Shown: positions 11,023 to 16,811 of the stretch, one piece after another
Layout: the number at the start of each line of letters is the position of its first letter
How positions within the stretch are numbered: the first letter of the stretch is position 1
NCBI GenBank assembly: GCA_030039005.1
Contig: JASHQT010000417.1
Span: forward strand, 1-22,905
Direction: 5' to 3'
DNA length: 22,905 bases
Source: Bryobacteraceae bacterium
Lineage (GTDB): Bacteria; Acidobacteriota; Terriglobia; Bryobacterales; Bryobacteraceae
Made by a program: the position numbers and the translations under genes
The notes under the pieces: generated by a model
The model's database searches: none
What the model was told of the DNA's origin: nothing
Seen by the model: the letters and a program-made list of their open reading frames with translations, nothing else

Positions 11023-11793
11023 TCATAAGACGCGCGCCTCGAAGCGCAGCTTCTCGACCAGCTTCGCCGCGGCTTCCTTGGGGCTGCCTTCGATCAACTG
11101 CGTTTGCTTGGTGCGCTGCGGAAGATAAACGCGTTCGATGGAAGCAGTAACTCCGGTGGCGGCACCGAGCTCGTCCGCGGTGAGCCGCTTGACCTCTTTT
11201 GTTTTGGCCTTCTTGATCCCCATGAGCGTCGCGTAACGCAGCTTGTTGATGCCGGATTGAATGGTAAGGATCGCGGGCAGCGGCATCTCCACGTTTTGAA
11301 ACCAGCCATCTTCGAGCTCGCGCTTGACGAGAATGCCGGAATCGATTTTTTCGACCGCCATGATGATGGTGGCGTGCGGGAGGCCGAGCAACTCGGCCAT
11401 GACGACGCCGGTTTGTCCGTAGCCGAGATCATCGGATTGCAAGCCGGTGAGGATCAGATCGGCCTTCTCAGATTCGGCCGCTTTGGCGAGTAGCGTGGCG
11501 ACACCGAGGGTGTCGAAGGCGGCGAGGTTTTCTTCTTCGATATGAATGGCGCGGTCGGCGCCCTTGGCCAGAGCTTCGCGGATGGTCTGCGAGGCGCGCG
11601 CGGGGCCGGCGCAGAGCGCGATCACTTCGCCCGAGTGCTTTTCCTTCAACCGCAGCGCTTCTTCGAGCGCGAAAGCGTCCGGTTCGTTGACCTCGTACGT
11701 GAGATCGTTTTCCTGAATCCAGCGGCCGCTTGAATCGATGCGGAGCTGGGCATCGCGCGAAGGAACCTGCTTGATGGAAACCAGGATTTTCAT
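11023..11793 (-). CDS. etfB: Electron transfer flavoprotein, beta subunit
   Basis: EtfB is the partner of EtfA and binds AMP or, in bifurcating ETFs, a second FAD. The 256-residue length fits. The N-terminus KILVSIKQVPSRDAQLRID, the VNEPDAFALEEALRLKE segment, the AKGADRAIHI strand and the DLILTGLQSDDLGYGQTG segment are typical of the subunit, as is the late LMGIKKAKTKEVKRL stretch. It begins at ATG 11793, only six bases beyond the fabF stop, and is followed ten bases later by etfA. Coupling to fatty-acid synthesis genes may reflect co-expression with lipid turnover, but that is inference. Confidence 0.95.
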   Translation of the reverse strand: MKILVSIKQVPSRDAQLRIDSSGRWIQENDLTYEVNEPDAFALEEALRLKEKHSGEVIALCAGPARASQTIREALAKGADRAIHIEEENLAAFDTLGVATLLAKAAESEKADLILTGLQSDDLGYGQTGVVMAELLGLPHATIIMAVEKIDSGILVKRELEDGWFQNVEMPLPAILTIQSGINKLRYATLMGIKKAKTKEVKRLTADELGAATGVTASIERVYLPQRTKQTQLIEGSPKEAAAKLVEKLRFEARVL

Positions 11794-11799
11794 GCCCGA

Positions 11800-13041
11800 T
11801 TAGCCGGCGTAGCGCTTGAAAATCAGGCAGCCGTTGGTGCCGCCAAACCCGAAAGAATTGGAGAGCGCGTACTCGATCTTCATGGGACGGGCGTGGTGAG
11901 GAAGATAGTCGAGATCGCACTCGGGGTCGGGATGGTCCAGGTTCGCGGTGGGCGGCGCAATCTGGTCGCGCAGGGCGAGGACCGTGATGCCGGCTTCGAG
12001 GCCCCCCGCGCCGCCGAGCAGATGGCCGGTCATGGATTTGGTGGAGCTGACGGCGAGTTTGTAGGCATGCTCGCAAAACACGCGCTTGATGGCGGTGGTT
12101 TCGATGCGGTCGCCCACTTCGGTAGAAGTGCCGTGAGCGTTCACATAATCGATCATTTCGGGCGCGATGCCGGCGTCCCGAAGGGCGAGCCGCATGACGC
12201 GGAAAGCGCCGTCGCCGTCTTCCGACGGGCTGGTGATGTGATAGGCGTCGGCCGACATTCCATAGCCGACAATTTCGGCCAAAATGTTTGCGCCGCGGCG
12301 GCGAGCGTGTTCCAGTTCTTCCAGAATCAGGATGCCCGAACCTTCGCCGACCACGAAGCCGTCGCGCTCGCGGTCCCAGGGACGCGAAGCCTTCTCCGGC
12401 TCGTCGTTGCGCTGCGAAAGGGCGCGCATGGCTGCAAATCCGCCGATGCCCATGGGAGTGATGCAAGCCTCGGCGCCGCCGCAGATCATGACGTCGGCGG
12501 CATCGCGCTGGATGATCTTGAAAGAATCGCCGATGGAATGAGCGCTGGTGGTGCAAGCTGTGGCCGTAGCGGAATTGGGTCCCTTGGCGCCGGTGCGGAT
12601 GGAAACATAGCCGGCAGCAAGATTGATGATGGTGGCGGGGATGAAAAAAGGCGAAATGCGGCCCGGGCCTTTTTCCAGCAGATTCCGGTGCTCGCGCTCG
12701 ATGACTTCGAAACCGCCGATGCCGCTGCCGATGACGACGCCGGTGCGCTCGGCATTGTGCGCATCGATCTTCAGGCCGGACTGCGCAAGTGCGAATTCAG
12801 AGGCCGCGATGGCGAACTGGATGAAGCGGCCCATTTTCTTGATTTCTTTTTTTTCGATATAGCGGGCGGGGTCGAAGTTCTTCACTTCGCCGGCGATGCG
12901 CGACGTGAACGCGGACGCATCGAATTGTTCGATGCGGGAAATGCCGTTCCGCCCCTGGCAAATGGCTTCCCAGCTCTCTTCGGTGCCAATACCCAACGAA
13001 CTGAGTAAGCCGACTCCTGTAACTACTACTCTGCGCGACAA
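11800..13041 (-). CDS. fabF: 3-oxoacyl-[acyl-carrier-protein] synthase II
   Basis: FabF condenses malonyl-ACP with the growing acyl-ACP in the elongation cycle of type II fatty-acid synthesis. The 413-residue protein has the complete Cys-His-His set: Cys163 in ATACTTSAHSIGD, His303 in NAHGTSTEVGD and His340 in STKSMTGHLLGGAGG with Lys335. The start is TTG 13041, since the protein begins SRRVVVTGVGLLSSLG and no other start fits; GGGAG lies seven bases upstream of it. It follows its substrate carrier acpP by 18 bases and precedes etfB by six. The acpP-fabF pair is a widely conserved arrangement; here the operon continues into the ETF genes. Confidence 0.97.
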   Translation of the reverse strand: MSRRVVVTGVGLLSSLGIGTEESWEAICQGRNGISRIEQFDASAFTSRIAGEVKNFDPARYIEKKEIKKMGRFIQFAIAASEFALAQSGLKIDAHNAERTGVVIGSGIGGFEVIEREHRNLLEKGPGRISPFFIPATIINLAAGYVSIRTGAKGPNSATATACTTSAHSIGDSFKIIQRDAADVMICGGAEACITPMGIGGFAAMRALSQRNDEPEKASRPWDRERDGFVVGEGSGILILEELEHARRRGANILAEIVGYGMSADAYHITSPSEDGDGAFRVMRLALRDAGIAPEMIDYVNAHGTSTEVGDRIETTAIKRVFCEHAYKLAVSSTKSMTGHLLGGAGGLEAGITVLALRDQIAPPTANLDHPDPECDLDYLPHHARPMKIEYALSNSFGFGGTNGCLIFKRYAG

Positions 13042-13059
13042 CCAATCACTCCCGGCGGC

Positions 13060-13296
13060 TTATTTCTTCTTCTTGTTCTCGATGTAGTCGATGGCGTCTT
13101 TGACGGTTGCGATTTTCTCGGCGTCTTCGTCGGGGATGTCAATATCGAAGGCCTCTTCAAACGCCATCACCAGTTCCACGATGTCGAGCGAATCGGCGCC
13201 GAGATCGTCGACGAACGAGGCGTTGTTGTCGACCTGGCCTTCGTCCACGCCCAACTGCTCGACGATGATCTGCTTCACTCTCTGTTCAACCGACAT
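13060..13296 (-). CDS. acpP: Acyl carrier protein
   Basis: The 78-residue acidic protein carries the growing acyl chain on a 4'-phosphopantetheine arm. The attachment motif [13 protein letters not shown] is intact, with Ser36 at the usual position, followed by the helix-III region [26 protein letters not shown]. The C-terminus (ENKKKK) is more basic than usual but common in this group. I start at ATG 13296, four codons inside the open frame, because GGGAGG stands four bases upstream and the product then matches the standard length. It is the first gene of the acpP-fabF-etfB-etfA operon, with a candidate promoter at 13329-13358. Confidence 0.97.
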   Translation of the reverse strand: MSVEQRVKQIIVEQLGVDEGQVDNNASFVDDLGADSLDIVELVMAFEEAFDIDIPDEDAEKIATVKDAIDYIENKKKK

Positions 13297-13328
13297 GAAT
13301 CCTCCCAAGATTCCCTACAAACTCATTG

Positions 13329-13358
13329 ATTCTAGCGATGGTAGCCGGCCAGCCGCAA
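13329..13358 (-). promoter_or_regulatory. Candidate sigma-70 promoter for acpP-fabF-etfBA
   Basis: Read on the minus strand, TTGCGG (13353-13358) is separated by 18 bases from TAGAAT (13329-13334), which matches the -10 consensus at five of six positions. Transcription would start near 13322, giving a leader of about 25 bases that includes the GGGAGG of acpP. The -35 matches only at TTG, so this is a reasonable but unproven call. Confidence 0.4.
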
Positions 13359-13538
13359 GTACGCCGGCCGATTTCAGGCGTTGAGGGGCTAGAGTGCGCT
13401 CCGATCTCTCCGCTTACGATCAGACCAAGAAAGCGGTTACTTGTCAAACCAATTGTAGCCTAGTTTGTGACGTGGGCCAGCATACAGTCGGCCGGGATTT
13501 GACGTGAGAGAATAAAGCTGAAGCGGAGCAGCTTTCGA

Positions 13539-13736
13539 TTGGTGACCAACGAACAGCTTTACGTCGTGATCAGTATCCCGATGCTGTTTAATGCGGTCTT
13601 GATGGGACTTCTCCTGACTCATCTCAAGGCGCGTTTCGACAGAATCGAGACCCGGCTGGACGCCATCGACCAGCGCTTCGACGACGCGCTGGGCCTTTGG
13701 CGCGCGGAGCTGCGGCGCAGCGAAGAGCGAATCTGA
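13539..13736 (+). CDS. Small membrane-anchored coiled-coil protein
   Basis: The 65-residue product has one hydrophobic helix (YVVISIPMLFNAVLMGLLLTHL, about residues 8-29) followed by an amphipathic heptad segment (RFDRIETRLDAIDQRFDDALGLWRAEL) ending in charged residues. This plan, a short N-terminal anchor and a cytoplasmic coiled coil, is frequent among small uncharacterised acidobacterial proteins. I assign no function. The start is uncertain between TTG 13539 and GTG 13542; a GGAG lies about 10 bases before the first. The gene converges on the glycosyltransferase, with seven bases between stops. The roughly 240 bases before it hold the acpP promoter and nothing else I can name. Confidence 0.6.
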   Translation: MVTNEQLYVVISIPMLFNAVLMGLLLTHLKARFDRIETRLDAIDQRFDDALGLWRAELRRSEERI

Positions 13737-13743
13737 CCCCGCG

Positions 13744-14907
13744 CTATTCCTTGTTCGGCGTTTCCACCACCGGCTTGAGCTGGCCATTGCGAATCGAATA
13801 TTCACCGTCGCGCCAGCGGATGCTGTGGCGCGTGAAGCTGGTGAGCCATAGCGCCAGGGCAAATAGATCCCACAACGGGACCAATAGCATTTTGCTCCAA
13901 AGCCCGGAGCGCTTCAAACCTTGAATGCCGATGCTCCACAGCATCAGCATGCGACACAGCAGGTAGGCGCCGAACCAGCCGAGCGCTGAGCCCAGCGTGG
14001 GATGGAGCGCCGTCGCGACCGCGCACCAGGCAATTCCCTGGGTGAACAGGAGGCCGAAGTGCCCCCAGGGCCGCATGTAACGCATCACCACCAGCCAGCG
14101 CAGCCGTTGGCGGAAGAGATCCGCCAACGATTTGTAATCGGCGACGACTTCGATCGCATACGGCAGCAGCTCGACTTTGTAGCCTCGTTCGGCGATCAGG
14201 CGCCCCACCAGCATATCGTCAGCAGGGCGATTTTCCAGGCTTTCATAGCCGCCGAATTCGGCCAGACGCGTGCGTGTGGTGACAATGGTGGTGCCGAGGG
14301 CGAACTTCACGCCATCGAGCTGGCGGGCGACGATCAGGCCGGCGTAAAAATCCGACATCAGACCGACGGTCTGCATGCGGTCGGGAAAGCTGTTCCCGGT
14401 GTTGGCGTAGAAGCAGGTGACGGCGCCAACAGCGGGGTCGGCCAGAGGCGCGACGACGGCGCGGAGATAATCGGGCGTGACGCGCACATCGCTGTCGTTG
14501 ATGACCAGCACTTCGTGGCGGGCCTCGCGCAGCAGGTGGGAGAGCTTCATGGTTTTGTCGTTGGTGCCGGGACGACTGCCGCGGTCGCCGAAGCCCACCA
14601 GAAGGCGGATTCGCCGCTCGGGAAATTCGCGCGCCAGTTTTTCGATCAGTGGAACGGCGCCGTCATCGGCGCTATTGACGCAAAATAGCAGCTCATATTC
14701 GGGATAATCCTGACGGCAGAGGCTGGCGAGATTTTCGTAGGCTTCGGGATCGAGGCCGCGAATCGGTTGCAGATTACTGACTGGTGGAGTGAAATCGGGC
14801 TGAACGGCCGCGCGCCTGGCCCCGAAAAATCGCCAGGCGCTGAACAACACCAGCGCGTAGTAAACGAACGGGCAGATGGCGGCGAGCAGCAGGAGGTGTG
14901 CGATCAA
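13744..14907 (-). CDS. Family 2/21 glycosyltransferase, ceramide-glucosyltransferase/HpnI-like
   Basis: The 387-residue membrane enzyme has an N-terminal helix (residues 5-24), a GT-A catalytic domain and hydrophobic C-terminal helices from about residue 280. The processive-type motifs are present: Asp138/Asp140 in VINDSDVRV, the Asp230-Asp231 pair in RPADDMLVG, and RQRLRW (residues 266-271) as the (Q/R)xxRW motif. The order and spacing resemble GT21 ceramide glucosyltransferases and the bacterial HpnI, which adds N-acetylglucosamine to hopanoids. Without neighbouring hpn genes the acceptor remains undecided: a hopanoid, a sphingolipid or another lipid. The start is uncertain; TTG 14907 is the first usual codon, yet its GGCGG is immediately adjacent. 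Confidence 0.82.
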   Translation of the reverse strand: MIAHLLLLAAICPFVYYALVLFSAWRFFGARRAAVQPDFTPPVSNLQPIRGLDPEAYENLASLCRQDYPEYELLFCVNSADDGAVPLIEKLAREFPERRIRLLVGFGDRGSRPGTNDKTMKLSHLLREARHEVLVINDSDVRVTPDYLRAVVAPLADPAVGAVTCFYANTGNSFPDRMQTVGLMSDFYAGLIVARQLDGVKFALGTTIVTTRTRLAEFGGYESLENRPADDMLVGRLIAERGYKVELLPYAIEVVADYKSLADLFRQRLRWLVVMRYMRPWGHFGLLFTQGIAWCAVATALHPTLGSALGWFGAYLLCRMLMLWSIGIQGLKRSGLWSKMLLVPLWDLFALALWLTSFTRHSIRWRDGEYSIRNGQLKPVVETPNKE

Positions 14908-15016
14908 CCGCCAGAATAGCAGACGGGGCAGCTAGCCGCGCGGGGCGTTGGCCGGGCCAGTCCGCCATTCCCGGTATGGGCGACTGATGCCAGGCTCGCG
15001 GCTCGGTGTCTGAGGT

Positions 15017-15368
15017 TGGTGGAGGCGGCGGGAGTCGAACCCGCGTCCGAGAAAGCCCGCCGTGAAAAGAGTACGTGCGTTTCCGATTCGGTGGTTGTCG
15101 GCCGCCGCATTAGAACCGGCAAGAAAACGGCGGCTTAGCCCGATTGTCGTCAGCCTGCTGCTCCGAGCAGAAGCTCTCGGCCCAATCCCTGGAGATGACG
15201 CCCGATGGATACCGTCAAGGCCCGGCACCCGGGGCGGCTACTTAATTAATTAAGCAGCGTAAGCAAACTGCTGATTGGCAGTTTTGGTTTTCCGATCGTT
15301 TTACGGGAGCTCGGAACCCGGCACGCCTTCCCACAACGATTCAATCCCGTCGAATCCGTTGCGCCCCC
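15017..15368 (-). ncRNA. ssrA: Transfer-messenger RNA (tmRNA)
   Basis: The 352-base gene shows both halves of the tRNA-like domain. The 5' end reads GGGGGCGCAACGGATTCGAC and the 3' end carries a T-arm (GGGTTCGACTCCC), GCCTCC and an encoded ACCA. The arms pair over seven bases with a G-U at the third pair, the identity element for alanyl-tRNA synthetase. The internal mRNA segment (minus strand, 15279 to 15250) encodes the tag ANQQFAYAA followed by TAA and a second in-frame stop, TAG. tmRNA, with SmpB, rescues ribosomes stalled on broken messages and marks the product for proteolysis by Clp-type proteases. SmpB is not in the window. I found no convincing promoter or T-rich terminator beside it. 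Confidence 0.97.
15250..15279 (-). other. tmRNA tag-peptide reading frame
   Basis: The frame decodes as Ala-Asn-Gln-Gln-Phe-Ala-Tyr-Ala-Ala then TAA. The Ala-Asn start and the Ala-Ala end are the usual hallmarks of degradation tags, although the last four residues are AYAA rather than the common ALAA. The resume codon (GCC) is set by position in the tmRNA and by analogy, not proven. Confidence 0.88.
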
Positions 15369-15465
15369 TTTCTCCTTAGATGGTAACATCCCATCCCTCG
15401 ATTCTACGGCCCGCCGTCACCTCACCCTTCGCGCCTGCAGGGAGCGGCTAGCACGGGACGGGCCG

Positions 15466-15487
15466 CTATGATGGGCCGCTATCATAG
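15466..15487. promoter_or_regulatory. Inverted repeat in the clpS leader
   Basis: Two perfect seven-base arms, CTATGAT and ATCATAG, flank an eight-base GC-rich centre (GGGCCGCT). The right arm ends where the clpS ribosome-binding site GAGGTG begins, ten bases before the ATG. The left arm contains TATGAT, a five-of-six match to a -10 element. It could be a dimeric repressor operator or a leader hairpin; the sequence cannot decide. Confidence 0.45.
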
Positions 15488-15496
15488 AGGTGACCC

Positions 15497-15817
15497 ATGG
15501 CCACCATCGCCTCGCCGGGAACGCGCCAGGAGATCTCGGACCGCCGGGTGCCTCTTTACAACGTCGTCCTGCTGGATGACGCCGAGCACACCTACGACTA
15601 CGTCATTGAAATGCTGGAAAAGCTCTTCGCGCTCTCGACGGCCGAGGCCTGGAACCGCGCGGTGGAGGTAGATACCACCGGGCGGACCATCGTGATTACG
15701 TGCGAACGGGAGGCCGCCGAGTTTGGACGGGATCAGATCCACGCCTTCGGGGCGGATCCGCGGATGCCAAGTTCCAAAGGCTCGATGTCGGCGATCGTGG
15801 AGCCGTGCCCAGGCTAG
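15497..15817 (+). CDS. clpS: ATP-dependent Clp protease adaptor ClpS, divergent form
   Basis: ClpS binds destabilising N-terminal residues and hands those proteins to ClpAP. The 106-residue product keeps the fold signature YNVVLLDDAEHTYDYVIEMLEKLF, the GRTIVIT strand and the late ALKPL-equivalent region. Aligned by eye to E. coli ClpS, pocket residues differ: Asn34 becomes Asp27, Asp36 becomes Ala29, Met40 becomes Tyr33 and His66 becomes Asp59, while Asp35 is kept as Asp28. This suggests altered or relaxed N-degron choice. Start ATG 15497 has GAGGTG six bases upstream, preceded by an inverted repeat. It lies divergent to tmRNA and converges on the RDD gene. No clpA/clpC is in the window. Confidence 0.88.
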   Translation: MATIASPGTRQEISDRRVPLYNVVLLDDAEHTYDYVIEMLEKLFALSTAEAWNRAVEVDTTGRTIVITCEREAAEFGRDQIHAFGADPRMPSSKGSMSAIVEPCPG

Positions 15818-15843
15818 CGGCAGCTCAACTGACTAGCGCCGAA

Positions 15844-16764
15844 TTAATTGACCGGCGTCGGGAAGGTCTTGGACATGTGATCGTGCCAGGTCAGGGTTTC
15901 CTCATCCACCAGGCTCCATAGTAATCCGACGCCCCCGGCGAGCAGGCTCAGGAATCCCGATGCGGTGCGGTAGAAACGCTGTACGCGGGTGGGTCTGCGG
16001 CCATCAAAATTCACTAGCCGCAAGCGTGTCCACTTCTGGCCGATGCTATCGCCGTTGGCCAGGCACCACAGCAAGCGATAGAAGATCACCACTCCCGCCA
16101 CCACCCCCAGAAACATCGGAGCGGTTCTAGCATTGAGGACAAATATTCCGCCGGCGAGCCGGAAAATGATTCCAAAGATGGCCAGCGCCATCACTACGAT
16201 GCTGGCATCGAGCGCTGCCGCCATGGCGCGATGCGCCGGGATGGCCACGCGGGCGTCGCAATAGATCGCTGTATCGGCCGTTTTGGGAGCCCGGGCGGTG
16301 AACTCGAGAGCCTGCTGGCCAGTGATGGGCTTGCGGCGGCGTGGGCGTGGCGCGGATGGCGCTTTGCGCGGCGCCGGCGGCACCAGGTGCGGCGCGATGG
16401 TCTCGAACTGGACCACCAGCGGCAGTTCGCGCGAGGAAAACAGCGACGGCTGGTAGTTGACGGCGCGGCGCGGCGCGCTCGGCTCGGGTGGGCGGTAAGG
16501 TTCGGCTGGACGGTGTGGGGCGCGAGGTTCGACGACCGCTTCAGGCGCTCTTTTCTGCAAGACCGGCGCGATCCGTTCCTGCAAAACCGGCGCGGTCCTG
16601 TCTTGTAGCACCGGCGCGGTCCTGTCTTGTAACACCGGCGCGGCCGCTGACGAACCCGTATAGACGGGCTCGGCCAGGGTCAGACTCGGGCGCAGGCGGC
16701 GGCCGCAGCGGCGGCAGCGATGGTCCTCGCTCGAGTTAGCGGCCTGGCAGTATCGGCATTCCAT
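15844..16764 (-). CDS. RDD-family membrane protein with N-terminal zinc ribbon and Pro-rich linker
   Basis: The 306-residue protein has three parts. Residues 1-25 form a zinc ribbon (Cys3, Cys6, Cys17, Cys20). A long low-complexity, proline-rich linker follows, containing four tandem copies of an APVLQ(D/E/K)R motif. The C-terminal RDD domain, from about residue 180, has three hydrophobic helices and the family's arginine and aspartates (HRAMAAALDASIV; LTWHDHMSKT). RDD proteins are small inner-membrane proteins, some linked to ion transport, but most lack a known role. ATG 16764 is chosen because GAGGTGA lies about five bases before it; the TTG one codon earlier is not needed. The gene is divergent from lptD and convergent with clpS. 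Confidence 0.85.
   Translation of the reverse strand: MECRYCQAANSSEDHRCRRCGRRLRPSLTLAEPVYTGSSAAAPVLQDRTAPVLQDRTAPVLQERIAPVLQKRAPEAVVEPRAPHRPAEPYRPPEPSAPRRAVNYQPSLFSSRELPLVVQFETIAPHLVPPAPRKAPSAPRPRRRKPITGQQALEFTARAPKTADTAIYCDARVAIPAHRAMAAALDASIVVMALAIFGIIFRLAGGIFVLNARTAPMFLGVVAGVVIFYRLLWCLANGDSIGQKWTRLRLVNFDGRRPTRVQRFYRTASGFLSLLAGGVGLLWSLVDEETLTWHDHMSKTFPTPVN
16556..16651 (-). repeat. 24-bp in-frame tandem repeat, four copies
   Basis: Four consecutive 24-base units (starting 16556, 16580, 16604, 16628) share the core ACCGGCGCGGTCCTGTCT, with the outer units diverged. Being a multiple of three, they encode eight-residue steps of the type TAPVLQDR inside the linker of the RDD protein, so copy-number change would lengthen the linker without breaking the frame. 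Confidence 0.85.
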
Positions 16765-16811
16765 CAATCACCTCTTCGGCTAAAGCCTACCTGTTCCTAA
16801 ATGGCAACAGC

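Noticed and set aside
11893..13008. Plus-strand frame (about 370 codons) opposite fabF
   Set aside because: It is the antisense of an intact FabF with all catalytic residues; its Gly/Asp/Ala-rich composition is typical of shadows.
13437..13862. Minus-strand frame overlapping the small coiled-coil gene and the glycosyltransferase end
   Set aside because: It overlaps better-supported genes on both strands; the low-complexity product lacks any recognisable segment or ribosome-binding site.
15017..15080. Stand-alone tRNA gene suggested by the T-arm and CCA end
   Set aside because: The 5' partner of the acceptor stem lies about 350 bases away with a tag frame in between, so this is the 3' half of tmRNA.
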